In this document: in pieces, positions 9,712 to 18,354 of the stretch
Layout of the letters: every line of letters starts with the position of its first letter
How positions within the stretch are numbered: position 1 is the first letter of the stretch
Assembly (NCBI RefSeq): GCF_943733665.1
Contig: NZ_OX030782.1
Location: forward strand, 702,001-766,000
Source: Aquimarina sp. Aq107
Lineage (GTDB): Bacteria; Bacteroidota; Bacteroidia; Flavobacteriales; Flavobacteriaceae
Direction of reading: 5' to 3'
Length of the DNA stretch: 64,000 bases
Made by a program: the position numbers and the translations under genes
The notes under the pieces: generated by a model
Database searches by the model: none
What the model was told of the DNA's origin: nothing
The model's input: the letters and a program-made list of their open reading frames with translations, nothing else

Positions 9712-9960
9712 ATGGCAAATCATAAGTCAGCATTAAAGAGAATTAGAAATAGTGAGACTAAGCGTCTTAGAAATAAATATCAGCACAAAACAACACGTAA
9801 TGCTATCAAAAAATTACGTGAAGCTGATAAGAAAGAAGCTGAGACTTTGTTTCCTTCTGTAGTTTCTATGATTGATAGATTAGCAAAGCGTAATATCATA
9901 CATGATAATAAGGCAGCTAATTTAAAGTCAAAACTAGCTAAGCACGTAGCTGCTCTTTAA
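9712..9960 (+). CDS. rpsT: 30S ribosomal protein S20
   Basis: 82 aa, highly basic. It starts [18 protein letters not shown] and continues through the family's helical pattern ([17 protein letters not shown], ending [10 protein letters not shown]). S20 is a primary 16S rRNA-binding protein of the small subunit. It sits directly downstream of two tRNA-Glu genes and is closed by a strong terminator. Confidence 0.97.
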   Translation: MANHKSALKRIRNSETKRLRNKYQHKTTRNAIKKLREADKKEAETLFPSVVSMIDRLAKRNIIHDNKAANLKSKLAKHVAAL

Positions 9961-9986
9961 TAAAAAGAGAATTCTTAAAAGATATT

Positions 9987-10019
9987 AAGCTTCTTCACAT
10001 CAGTGGAGAGGCTTTTTTT
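9987..10019 (+). terminator. rpsT terminator
   Basis: A 12-bp stem (9987-9998 with 10003-10014, a few G-U pairs) around loop ATCA, followed by a T run. It lies 26 bp after the rpsT stop codon. Confidence 0.85.
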
Positions 10020-10099
10020 GTTTTCAATAATCTATTTTTTTATTATTAATTGTTTGTAACCTGAATTTGTTTGATATCGTCTTATGAGAAAGTTATCAG

Positions 10100-10663
10100 A
10101 TGAATTCGAAATTTTCTTATTATATAGAGCTTGCTGCTAGAGGATATGTTTTTACGCTAATTACTGTATATGGATCTGGTAAGTTGTTAGGAGGGCAGTT
10201 TTACAGAAGAGGTGTTTTGCCAGAGGAAATAGCTACAATTCCTTTATCTGAAGTAGGAGGGTTTGATCTAGCCTGGACTTTTATGGGGTATTCCTATTCT
10301 TATATATTGTTTATTGGTATTTCACAATTGATTGGGGCTTGTTTGTTGTTGTTTCAGAAAACAAAGCTACTTGGGGTTTTTGTTCTCATGCCAATTCTTA
10401 TTAATATAATTGTTTTTGATGCTATATTTTTTGATACATATGGAGCATTGGCGAGTGCAATGCTTTATCTTTTCTTATTGTTTTTAGTACTCTTTCTTAA
10501 TAGGATTAGGGTTTTAGAAATGATTAGAGTTCTGTTAGGTTATGGGACAAAGTTTGAGGATGAGTTAAAGTTTAGTGCTCTGAAAACAGTTGGTTTTGTG
10601 TTTTTATTAATGCTTTTACTTTTTGGGATCGATCAGTTTTTTGTAAACCTATTAGGTCATTAG
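10100..10663 (+). CDS. DoxX-like integral membrane protein, function unknown
   Basis: 187 aa, four to five hydrophobic segments. The N-terminus (YYIELAARGYVFTLITVYGSGKLLGGQFYRRG) and the tight turns between helices suggest a DoxX/DoxD-type membrane fold, but I cannot assign a substrate or partner. Its stop codon overlaps the stop of the convergent glycosyltransferase gene by 3 bases (shared TTAG at 10660-10663), so the two transcripts overlap at their ends. No terminator is seen between them. Confidence 0.6.
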   Translation: MNSKFSYYIELAARGYVFTLITVYGSGKLLGGQFYRRGVLPEEIATIPLSEVGGFDLAWTFMGYSYSYILFIGISQLIGACLLLFQKTKLLGVFVLMPILINIIVFDAIFFDTYGALASAMLYLFLLFLVLFLNRIRVLEMIRVLLGYGTKFEDELKFSALKTVGFVFLLMLLLFGIDQFFVNLLGH

Positions 10664-11901
10664 TTGTTCTTGTTTTTTTCTTCAATCCACCGAGACATAA
10701 ATTCAGTGCTTTTCATGGTGTGATGTTGCAGCATTGAGCCAATGAAATTTTGATGACGATGCTCTTCTAAATTATCTTTTAATTTAAAGATTCGCTCAAT
10801 TAGTCTATTGCTAAGTTCTTCTTTTTTGAAACGAGTGTTGATGATTTCTATTCCATTTTGTTGTGCTTGATTCCATATGTTTTCATTCTTGTATAATTTG
10901 ATGGCTGCTTTTGCAAATTCTTCTGGTTTATCTTTGATAAAGCCATTCCAGTCTGAGTCTTCTCCGAGCATTCCTTCAGCGCCTATAGTTGTTGTTATGC
11001 TAGGTGTTCCGTTTAGCATTGCTTCTGATAGTTTTCCTTTGATTCCTGCGCCAAAACGTATGGGGGCGATACATATACGTGCTTGCTGCATAACTTCTGC
11101 GGCGTTTTTTGTCCACCCTTTTATATGAAATCCTTCTTTTGGATTGTGTAGTTGAGTGGCTTTTGGTGGTGGGTACGCTCCATAGATGTGAAGTTCAGTT
11201 TCCGGAAGTTCTTTTTTTATCAGCGGCCAGATAGTTTCTTTTAAATATAAAACACTATTCCAGTTAGGTTCGTGTCTAAAGTTTCCGATAGTTATGAAGT
11301 GGCTTCTTTGGTTGTAGGGCTTCCAGTTATTTTTTGTTTGAGTGTTAATTGGGTCTAGTAGAAAAGGAAGGTATTGTAATAGTTCTTTTCTTATGTTGAA
11401 TTGATTTCGTAAGATGTCTATTTCTTTACTTGATATAATTAAAGAGATATCAGAACGATAAATGCTAGCAATTTCCCTTTTTGCCATATCGCTTGATTTT
11501 AAATAAGAATATGTAAAGTCAATCTTTTTTTTAAAAGCTTCTTCTCTTGTCTTTCTTAGGCAGTGAAGATCTTCTGTATTTAAAATCCTTAAAGCTTTAG
11601 GGCAATGTTTAGCGACTCTCCATCCAAATTGTTCTTCGGACATGAATCTGTCAAACATAACGAATTGAGGTTTTAGGTTGTTTATAAAATCATCAAAACT
11701 ATTATCGTTAATTGCTATGGTGGTTTTGGTGACACCAAGTGTATTAATGTCGTACATGTGTTCACTTTCGGCAGCGGTACTTGCAAAAGTTATTTTAAAA
11801 CCTTTCGATGTGAATAGTTGAATTAGCTGAAGCATTCTGCTTCCGGCAGCGGAGGAATTAGGTTCTGGCCATACATTGCCTATAATTAAGATGCTATTCA
11901 T
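10660..11901 (-). CDS. Glycosyltransferase, GT-B fold (GT4-like)
   Basis: 413 aa. The N-terminus MNSILIIGNVWPEPNSSAAGSRM resembles a GT-B nucleotide-sugar transferase. The C-terminal half carries the donor-binding pattern: HFITIGNFRHEPNWN, a GWT..AAEVMQQARICIAPIRFGAGIKGKLSEAM segment and GTPSITTTIGAEGM. It probably transfers a sugar during polysaccharide or glycolipid synthesis in the cytoplasm; donor and acceptor are unknown. It is a lone gene rather than part of a polysaccharide cluster. The terminator of the next upstream operon lies just before it (11925-11954), so it presumably has its own promoter, which I could not pick out. Confidence 0.75.
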   Translation of the reverse strand: MNSILIIGNVWPEPNSSAAGSRMLQLIQLFTSKGFKITFASTAAESEHMYDINTLGVTKTTIAINDNSFDDFINNLKPQFVMFDRFMSEEQFGWRVAKHCPKALRILNTEDLHCLRKTREEAFKKKIDFTYSYLKSSDMAKREIASIYRSDISLIISSKEIDILRNQFNIRKELLQYLPFLLDPINTQTKNNWKPYNQRSHFITIGNFRHEPNWNSVLYLKETIWPLIKKELPETELHIYGAYPPPKATQLHNPKEGFHIKGWTKNAAEVMQQARICIAPIRFGAGIKGKLSEAMLNGTPSITTTIGAEGMLGEDSDWNGFIKDKPEEFAKAAIKLYKNENIWNQAQQNGIEIINTRFKKEELSNRLIERIFKLKDNLEEHRHQNFIGSMLQHHTMKSTEFMSRWIEEKNKNN

Positions 11902-11924
11902 TTTTGATATTGTATTTTTTAGAA

Positions 11925-11954
11925 ATAAAAAAAGCCTCAGATATCTCTGAGGCT
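11925..11954 (-). terminator. Terminator of the Nif3 / zinc-ribbon-like operon
   Basis: Perfect 9-bp stem AGCCTCAGA/TCTGAGGCT around a 4-base loop. On the minus strand it is followed by T7, 23 bp beyond the stop of the gene at 11978. Confidence 0.85.
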
Positions 11955-11977
11955 ATAATATTATATAAAAAATTGGT

Positions 11978-12757
11978 TTATGACAATTTAGAAAACATTG
12001 TCTCCATTTTTTCTTTTTCTTCTTGTGCTAATTCTTGGTCTACTAAGATACGTCCACTATGTTCATCTGTGATGATTTTTTTTCGTGAAGCAATTTCCAT
12101 TTGAACCTGTGGTGGAATAGTAAAGAAAGAACCTCCAGAAGCTCCACGCTCAATAGGTACCACAGCTAGACCATTCTTTACGTTATTTCTTATTCTTTTG
12201 TAAGCTGCAACTAGTCTTTCTTCAATATTGTTTTGGAAATCTTCAGATTTAGCAATTAAAGCTAATTCTTCTTTTTCTGTTTCAGCAAGTATCGCATCAA
12301 GCTCTCCTTTTTTGTGAGTAAGGTGCTTGTTTCTCTCTGTTAAACGATCTTTGGTTTGATCTATGATCTCGTTTTTTTGAATGATTTGAGCTTTAAACTC
12401 TTTAATATGCTTTTCAGATAACTGAATTTCTAATTCCTGAAACTCCATTTCTTTGCTTAGAGAGTTGTACTCACGATTGTTTCGTACATTTTTTTGCTGC
12501 TCTCCGTACTTTTTGATTAAAGATTTAGCTTCTTCGATTAGGTTCTTTTTGGTCTTAATACCTTCGTCGATAGTTTCAAGATCAGCATTGAGTTTGTCTA
12601 ATCTTTTGTTTAATCCGGCTACTTCATCTTCAAGATCTTCTACCTCTAATGGAAGCTCTCCACGTACATTTCTGATCTCATCAACTCTAGAGTCAATTAA
12701 TTGCAAATCATACAATGCTCTTAATTTTTGCTCAACAGTAACTTCTTTCTTTGCCAT
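11978..12757 (-). CDS. CT398/DUF164-like coiled-coil protein with a cysteine-free zinc-ribbon region
   Basis: 259 aa. Residues ~5-190 form a long, heptad-rich, charged coiled coil (two antiparallel helices in CT398 and HP0958). The C-terminal ~55 residues match the C4 zinc-ribbon domain of that family, but all four metal ligands are replaced: SGGS at 207-210 where CxxC is expected, and Asp231/Ser234 in TDEHSGR where the second CxxC is expected. The fold's IPPQ and GRILVD landmarks are kept. Relatives have been linked to sigma-54, flagellar or secretion functions; here no role is shown. It starts 3 bp after the Nif3 stop, so the two are translated from one mRNA. Confidence 0.75.
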   Translation of the reverse strand: MAKKEVTVEQKLRALYDLQLIDSRVDEIRNVRGELPLEVEDLEDEVAGLNKRLDKLNADLETIDEGIKTKKNLIEEAKSLIKKYGEQQKNVRNNREYNSLSKEMEFQELEIQLSEKHIKEFKAQIIQKNEIIDQTKDRLTERNKHLTHKKGELDAILAETEKEELALIAKSEDFQNNIEERLVAAYKRIRNNVKNGLAVVPIERGASGGSFFTIPPQVQMEIASRKKIITDEHSGRILVDQELAQEEKEKMETMFSKLS

Positions 12758-12760
12758 ATT

Positions 12761-13855
12761 TTATATGTATTGAATGGGATTGGTGTTTTTATCCGATAAA
12801 ATGATTGCAAAATTACTGATTTTTTTTCTAAGATAGCTAACAATTAAGTTTTTTGTGTACTGTTCGCTTTCATAATGACCAATATCTGCAAGAATTAGTT
12901 TGTTCTCTGCTTCATAAAACTGATGGTATTTTAAATCCGCAGTTATAAATATATCAGCTCCAGCTGCTTGCGCATTTTTTATGGCAAAACTACCGCTTCC
13001 TCCTAGTACAGCAACTTTTTTTATTGGCTTACCTAATAAAGAGGAATGTCTTACACAACCTGTTTTAAATATCTTTTTAATGTGTCTTAAGAATGTTGTT
13101 TCTTCTATTTCATTGGGTAATTCACCAATCATTCCCATTCCAATATGTTGATTCTTGTTTTCTAAAGTTGTAATCTCATATGCAATCTCTTCATACGAGT
13201 GATTATTGTGTAATGACTTTATGATATCACTTTCTAAGTGTTTTGGAAATGTGATTTGTATTTTGGTTTCTTTTTCATGATGTGTTTGTCCAATTTCGCC
13301 GATAGATGGGTTGGTATTTGTAGTAGCTTTAAATGTTCCTATTCCATTGGAGGAAAAACTGCAATTCTCGTAGTTTCCAATGGTTCCTGCTCCTGCCTCG
13401 AATAATTTTGTTAGTAATGAGTCTGCTTCTTTTTCGGGTACAAAAGTTACTAGCTTCTTAATACTACCACTTTGGGGAATTAAGATTTTTCGGTTTAGTA
13501 ATCCGAGTTGTTCGCATATCATATCATTTACTCCATGGTATGTGTTATCTAGCGCAGTATGGATGGCAAAAATGGCTATATCATGTTTAATAGCTTTCAT
13601 GACTACTCGTTCTACATAATTATTGCCATTAAATTTTTTGATCCCTTTAAAAACAATAGGATGAAAGCTTACTATAAGGTTGCAGTTTTTTTCTATTGCT
13701 TCATCTACGATCGTTTCTAAAGTATCTAATGTTACAAGAATGCCCGTAACTGTAGTGTTTTTATTTCCAACTAATAATCCTACGTTATCAAAATCTTCGG
13801 CATAACTCATAGGAGCTAAAACTTCAAGGTGTTGTATAACCTCTTTAATTTGCAT
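12761..13855 (-). CDS. Nif3-like dinuclear metal centre protein (YbgI/NIF3 family)
   Basis: 364 aa. The N-terminal part has the Nif3 pattern (FDNVGLLVGN; SFHPIVFKGIKK with a metal-binding His; IFAIHTALDNTYHGVNDM). The C-terminal part has GGSGSFAIKNAQAAGADIFITADLKYHQFYEAENKLILADIGHYESEQ, supplying the remaining metal ligands. The middle (~130-240) is the PII/CutA-like insertion typical of the longer form. The family forms a toroidal hexamer with two metals per subunit. It is often named GTP cyclohydrolase type 2, but its physiological reaction is unsettled. First gene of a two-gene operon, divergent from lpxK with 110 bp between starts. Confidence 0.9.
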   Translation of the reverse strand: MQIKEVIQHLEVLAPMSYAEDFDNVGLLVGNKNTTVTGILVTLDTLETIVDEAIEKNCNLIVSFHPIVFKGIKKFNGNNYVERVVMKAIKHDIAIFAIHTALDNTYHGVNDMICEQLGLLNRKILIPQSGSIKKLVTFVPEKEADSLLTKLFEAGAGTIGNYENCSFSSNGIGTFKATTNTNPSIGEIGQTHHEKETKIQITFPKHLESDIIKSLHNNHSYEEIAYEITTLENKNQHIGMGMIGELPNEIEETTFLRHIKKIFKTGCVRHSSLLGKPIKKVAVLGGSGSFAIKNAQAAGADIFITADLKYHQFYEAENKLILADIGHYESEQYTKNLIVSYLRKKISNFAIILSDKNTNPIQYI

Positions 13856-13897
13856 TGGTGTCTGTTTTTGAAATATAAATTGAATGTAAAAAAACTT

Positions 13898-13931
13898 TTG
13901 TCAATAATCAAAGTTTCGTTTTATACATTTG
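13898..13931 (+). promoter_or_regulatory. lpxK promoter (TTG-N23-TACATTTG)
   Basis: TTG at 13898-13900 and TACATTTG at 13924-13931. Transcription would start near 13938, 28 nt ahead of the lpxK TTG start. The spacing is at the long end of the accepted range. Confidence 0.5.
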
Positions 13932-13965
13932 CTATTATCATATTGTAAAAAGTAAGTTTATACAT

Positions 13966-14973
13966 TTGAATTTATTAAGAAAAATACTTTTACCGATTGT
14001 TCCCGTGTATTATTTCGTAACCTGGTTGCGCAATAAGTTGTATGATTTAGGAATTAAGAAATCTGTTTCTTATGATTTTCCTGTGATAGCAGTAGGGAAC
14101 TTAAGTGTGGGAGGTACCGGTAAATCTCCAATGGTTGAATATCTCATTGAGTTATTAAAGGATGAGGTGATTCTGGCGACATTGAGTAGAGGGTATAAAA
14201 GAGAGACAAAAGGATTTCAGTTAGTTCAAATAAATTCTACAGCTAAAGAGGTAGGAGATGAGCCATTACAATTTAAAACTAAATTTGAGAATGTTATTGT
14301 TGCTGTCGATGCAGATCGACGTAATGGAATATCAAACTTAAGAAATCAAGAAATAAGTCCAGAAGTAATTTTGTTGGATGATGCTTATCAGCATCGCAAA
14401 GTAAAAGCGGGTTTTTATATTTTGCTTACTCCTTATTATGATTTGTATAGTGATGACATTGTTTTGCCAACAGGGAATTTAAGAGAGCCTAGGAGTGGAG
14501 CTGATCGAGCGGATATAATTATAGTAACTAAATGTCCGACTACAATAAGTAGTGAGTTAAAGGAAAGTATTACAAAAAAGATGAACATCAAATCTACTCA
14601 GATTTTATTATTCGCTACGATCGACTATGGTTCTGATATTATTAATAGCTCTAGAGAACGATCGGTGTCTTCGTTAAAAGACACTCCTTTTACGTTAGTT
14701 ACAGGAATTGCAAACCCAAAACCTTTATTAGAGTATTATTCTTCTTTAGGTTTAAATTTTACGCATATTAATTATCCAGATCATCACAATTTTACGGAAA
14801 TTGAGCTTGATCAATTAAAAAATCATAGTTGTATAGTTACTACCGAGAAAGATTATATGCGATTGGCTCCTAGTTTTTCAGAAGAAAAGCTATGGTATCA
14901 GCCAATAGAAATGAAATTTATTGATAATCAGAATGTCTTTGATAACCAACTATTAAAGTATATAAAAAAATGA
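13966..14973 (+). CDS. lpxK: Tetraacyldisaccharide 4'-kinase
   Basis: 335 aa. Phosphorylates the 4' position of the lipid A disaccharide at the inner face of the cytoplasmic membrane. Visible are an N-terminal membrane helix (RKILLPIVPVYYFVTWLRN), the Walker A-like loop GNLSVGGTGKSPMVEYL, SRGYKRETKG, the DDAYQHRKVK segment with the catalytic Asp-Asp/His and a C-terminal YPDHHNF motif. It starts with TTG; there is no in-frame ATG upstream and the N-terminus aligns with family length. The gene shows the organism makes lipid A although the other lpx genes are elsewhere. Its TGA stop is embedded in the terminator stem. Confidence 0.93.
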   Translation: MNLLRKILLPIVPVYYFVTWLRNKLYDLGIKKSVSYDFPVIAVGNLSVGGTGKSPMVEYLIELLKDEVILATLSRGYKRETKGFQLVQINSTAKEVGDEPLQFKTKFENVIVAVDADRRNGISNLRNQEISPEVILLDDAYQHRKVKAGFYILLTPYYDLYSDDIVLPTGNLREPRSGADRADIIIVTKCPTTISSELKESITKKMNIKSTQILLFATIDYGSDIINSSRERSVSSLKDTPFTLVTGIANPKPLLEYYSSLGLNFTHINYPDHHNFTEIELDQLKNHSCIVTTEKDYMRLAPSFSEEKLWYQPIEMKFIDNQNVFDNQLLKYIKK

Positions 14974-14997
14974 GGTCTTAAAATAAGACCTCATTTT
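14971..14997 (+). terminator. Bidirectional terminator, stop codon inside the stem
   Basis: Perfect 10-bp stem TGAGGTCTTA/TAAGACCTCA with an AAA loop. The lpxK TGA is the first three bases of the stem. T4 follows on the plus strand and T7 on the minus strand, so it can also stop transcripts of the histidine kinase. Confidence 0.85.
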
Positions 14998-15008
14998 GTG
15001 TATTTTGG

Positions 15009-15052
15009 CTAACTCAAACAAATAAAAAATGCTCCTCATTGTTTTGAGTTAG
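15009..15052. repeat. Inverted repeat downstream of the histidine kinase gene
   Basis: CTAACTCAAA (15009-15018) and TTTGAGTTAG (15043-15052) form a perfect 10-bp stem with a 24-base loop and no T run. It lies between the kinase stop codon and the shared terminator; possibly an mRNA 3' structure. Confidence 0.4.
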
Positions 15053-15076
15053 ATAATTATCAATAGGTGTGCCAAA

Positions 15077-17299
15077 CTATGAACTTATTGTTTTTTTTGA
15101 TAATGCTTTGTGTAATTTCGTAAAAAACTCTTCTGTCTTATAAGGTTTGGGGATAATATCATTGAAGCCATTATTATAAAACTCATCTAGATTATCATCT
15201 AGTGTTACTGCTGTTAATGCTACAATAGGTATTTCTGTATTAAACTCTCTAATTTGCTTTGTTGCTTCAATTCCACTTATTCCTGGCATGTGTATGTCCA
15301 TAAGAATTAAGTCAAATTCATTATTTTTTGTTTTATTGATTGCGATATCTCCATTATCAGCAACATCACATATCATTTTGTTTTTCTCTAGTATTTTTCT
15401 TGTTATAAGTTGGTTGATTTTATTGTCTTCTACCACTAAGACCTTTTTATCGATCATTACGCTATAATCAATTTTCTTAGCTTCTTCTTGGTAATTAGAA
15501 ACAACATCTTCAAACACATCAAATTTCAGATCAAAATGGAATCTAGATCCTTGTCCAAGTTCACTTTCTAATTTAATTTCGCTATCCATTAATGACAGCA
15601 AGTTCTTTACGATAGATAGTCCTAAACCTGTACCTCCAAACTTTCTGTTGATTTGCACAGATCCTTGTGTAAAGTTTTCGAAAATACTTTGTTGTTTTTT
15701 GTCAGAGATACCAACGCCGTTATCTCTAATTTCGAAATTTAGAAAAACTTTGTTTTCTATGTGGTTGATCATTTTAACCTTGATCCAAATATCTCCGTTT
15801 TGTGTAAATTTAATAGAGTTACCAATAAGATTAATTAGTATTTGAGATATTTTTAGAGGATCTCCCTTAAGTTTAGATGGGATCGATTTATCAAACTCAT
15901 AGTGAAGTTTGTTATTTCTATCTTTAGCAGATTTTCCTAATGCTATTAAAACATCATTAATTCTTTTCTGCAAATTAAAAGAAGTGTTTTCGATCTCTAC
16001 TTTATTTGCTTCTAGTTTATTTAGATCTAAAATGTTATTTATTAAGGATAGTAGGTATTCACCAGAAAACTTAAGCGAATTAAGATGTTCTTTTTGATTG
16101 GGAGTTGGGCTTTCTTCTAGTAATAAATGTGTTAATCCAGTTACAGCATATAGTGGTGTTCTAAGTTCGTGTGTTATTGTGGATAAGAATTGTACTTTGG
16201 CTTCACTTGCTCTTTCCGCATTTTCTTTTGCTAAAATAAGTTCAGTGTTTTTGTTTTGTAGAAGCTCATTTGCTCTTGCTCGGAGGTTGTTGTTTTTGTA
16301 TAGAGAAAGTGTAAGTAACGATAGTATTGTTATTAGTGCGATACTTAATATAGTGGTAAGTCTTCCTAGCTTTAATGATTTCTGCTGTTGCTTATTCTCT
16401 TCCGTAAGTTCTTCAATCTTTACTTTGTCATCACCTATATTTAGTTTAGCTCTTGCTTCTTGCGCAATTATTTCTTTATTGATGTTAAATAAAGAGTCTT
16501 TAAATTGTTGATGAAATCTTAGATTTATTAGAGAAGTTTTGAAATCTTCTTTCTTTTCATAGATTTTGCTATATAACTCAAAACTTTCCGACTGTATTTC
16601 GGAATATCCCATTTCAGTTCCAATTTGCATAGCTAAATCATTCGTAGCAATTGCTTCATCAAGGGAACCTAAGACCATTTGAGCTTTGGCTTTGTTTGTG
16701 TATAATTTAGCTTTATAGTAAGATTGTCCTAGAGATTCTATTTTAGGTAACCCTTTATTAAAATGTATAATTGCTTCTTCTGGATCATTCATCTCAAGGG
16801 CCAGAAGTCCAATATTAATTTTGACAGGACCTTCTAAAGTTTCTAAATTATTTTTTTCAACGAGTGAAGACGCAATTTGTAAGTGTTTTTCTGCGTTTTT
16901 AAAATCTTTAAGCTTTGTGTGAATTGATCCGCAAACATTATATGAGTTAGCGAGGGCAATTTCATTTTGTTCCTCGTTTTGGATTTTTATGGCTTTTGTT
17001 ATTTGTTCTTTGGCGCTATTAAGATCACCAAGTTCTAAATATAGTTCTGCTAAAATTCTACTAACTTTTGCTCTATAAGTCTTGTCCTGATTTGCTACTG
17101 CTAGTTCTTTTGCTTGTGTAATATTGTGTAAGGCGTTAGATAGTCTAGCTGTGTTGATAGCTTCGGAAGCCTTAATAAGGTAGTTTTCGATGGCATCTTT
17201 TACCTTAGTACTATCCTTTGTATCTTCAATTTGCGAATACGCCATGAAGTTACATCCGATTATGAATATGATTATAAAATTTTTGATTTGGGTTGGCAT
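15077..17299 (-). CDS. Hybrid sensor histidine kinase with N-terminal TPR region
   Basis: 740 aa. Signal peptide (1-22, ending MAYSQ), then TPR-type helical repeats (~40-280, alternating Ala/Leu/Tyr pattern) predicted to be periplasmic, a coiled coil, one membrane helix (~314-337), then the cytoplasmic kinase. The HisKA box STITHELRTPLYA places the phosphorylated His at 377; N, G1, F and G2 boxes follow (NSIKFT, DNGVGI, FENFTQGS, GGTGLGLSIVK). A receiver domain ends the protein, with Asp668 in LMDIHMPG. There is no DNA-binding domain, so phosphate must pass to another protein or the receiver is regulatory. No cognate regulator is adjacent. The next gene upstream (gap) is only 28 bp away. Confidence 0.9.
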   Translation of the reverse strand: MPTQIKNFIIIFIIGCNFMAYSQIEDTKDSTKVKDAIENYLIKASEAINTARLSNALHNITQAKELAVANQDKTYRAKVSRILAELYLELGDLNSAKEQITKAIKIQNEEQNEIALANSYNVCGSIHTKLKDFKNAEKHLQIASSLVEKNNLETLEGPVKINIGLLALEMNDPEEAIIHFNKGLPKIESLGQSYYKAKLYTNKAKAQMVLGSLDEAIATNDLAMQIGTEMGYSEIQSESFELYSKIYEKKEDFKTSLINLRFHQQFKDSLFNINKEIIAQEARAKLNIGDDKVKIEELTEENKQQQKSLKLGRLTTILSIALITILSLLTLSLYKNNNLRARANELLQNKNTELILAKENAERASEAKVQFLSTITHELRTPLYAVTGLTHLLLEESPTPNQKEHLNSLKFSGEYLLSLINNILDLNKLEANKVEIENTSFNLQKRINDVLIALGKSAKDRNNKLHYEFDKSIPSKLKGDPLKISQILINLIGNSIKFTQNGDIWIKVKMINHIENKVFLNFEIRDNGVGISDKKQQSIFENFTQGSVQINRKFGGTGLGLSIVKNLLSLMDSEIKLESELGQGSRFHFDLKFDVFEDVVSNYQEEAKKIDYSVMIDKKVLVVEDNKINQLITRKILEKNKMICDVADNGDIAINKTKNNEFDLILMDIHMPGISGIEATKQIREFNTEIPIVALTAVTLDDNLDEFYNNGFNDIIPKPYKTEEFFTKLHKALSKKTISS

Positions 17300-17327
17300 T
17301 TTCCTCGAAATAACTCAACTAATATAG

Positions 17328-18332
17328 TTATTTCTTACAAATGTTGACAATTAAATCGATTATTCTGTTGCTATATCCTATTTCATTATCATACCAGCCT
17401 ATGATTTTTACCATTTTTCCAATAACAGAAGTCATAAGAGAATCAAAAACGCAAGAATGTGGGTTTCCTATTATGTCCACAGATACAATAGGATCTTCGG
17501 TGTATGATAAAATTCCTCTTAAATGCGATTCTGAAGCTTTTTTAAAAGCTTGATTGATTTCTTTGATTGAAGTTTCTTTTTTTACATTAAATGTAATGTC
17601 AGTAAGTGATCCGTCTGGAACGGGAACTCTAATTCCACATCCACCGATAACACTACTTAATTCAGGAAAAATTTTTGTTAATGCTTTAGCAGCTCCTGTG
17701 GTGGTCGGAACTATGGATTGACTGGCAGCTCTAGCACGCCTTAAATCTCTGTGGGGTTGATCGTGTAAGCTTTGATCGGTGGTGTAACTATGAATTGTTG
17801 TGATGTACGCTTGTTCTATTCCGCAAAGCTCGTCGATGACTTTGATCATAGGAGCGGCATTGTTAGTTGTACAAGAGGCATTGGAAATTATTGTTTCATT
17901 TCCATCAAGGATATGATCATTTACTCCTAGAACAATAGTTTTTATAGAATCTTCAAGTGGAGGGGCGGAGAGTATTACTTTTTTAGCTCCAGCTTTTATA
18001 TGATCTAGAGTAGCTTTTCTTGTTTTAAATTTTCCTGTGGCTTCAACTACGATGTCCACATCATAATTTTTCCAATTACATTCTATAAGATTTTTTCTGT
18101 TTAATAACGGGATCGATTTATCTCCAATTATTATATGATCTTCAGTATATGAAATATTCTGTGCTAATACTCCGTGGATGCTATCATATTTAAGTAAGTG
18201 ACTTAATGTTCTAGTATCTGCAAGATCATTAATAGCAACAACTTCGATATCCGAATTGTCAATCAATAATCTAAAAAGATTTCGTCCAATTCTTCCAAAA
18301 CCATTGATGGCTACTCTAATAGGTGTATTCAT
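17328..18332 (-). CDS. gap: Glyceraldehyde-3-phosphate dehydrogenase
   Basis: 334 aa, the usual length. The NAD-binding motif INGFGRIGRNLFR, the NDLAD segment typical of NAD-preferring enzymes and the catalytic Cys154 in SNASCTTNN are visible; later landmarks include a His in TTIHSYTTDQ, HRDLRRARAASQSIVPTTTGAAKA and the C-terminal WYDNEIGYSNR. It catalyses the oxidative phosphorylation step of glycolysis (or its reversal in gluconeogenesis). It lies 22 bp downstream of lipA on the same strand, suggesting a lipA-gap unit. A second gap gene elsewhere is common in this group, so whether this is the glycolytic or gluconeogenic form cannot be told. Confidence 0.95.
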   Translation of the reverse strand: MNTPIRVAINGFGRIGRNLFRLLIDNSDIEVVAINDLADTRTLSHLLKYDSIHGVLAQNISYTEDHIIIGDKSIPLLNRKNLIECNWKNYDVDIVVEATGKFKTRKATLDHIKAGAKKVILSAPPLEDSIKTIVLGVNDHILDGNETIISNASCTTNNAAPMIKVIDELCGIEQAYITTIHSYTTDQSLHDQPHRDLRRARAASQSIVPTTTGAAKALTKIFPELSSVIGGCGIRVPVPDGSLTDITFNVKKETSIKEINQAFKKASESHLRGILSYTEDPIVSVDIIGNPHSCVFDSLMTSVIGKMVKIIGWYDNEIGYSNRIIDLIVNICKK

Positions 18333-18354
18333 TAAATAATTTCTTCAAAAAATA

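Noticed and set aside
12453..12773. 106-codon plus-strand frame opposite the zinc-ribbon-like gene
   Set aside because: Antisense to a coiled-coil coding region with no motif, start signal or conservation evidence.
12801..13855. Naming the Nif3 gene as GTP cyclohydrolase
   Set aside because: The family name is widely copied but the reaction is not established; only metal-binding motifs are visible.
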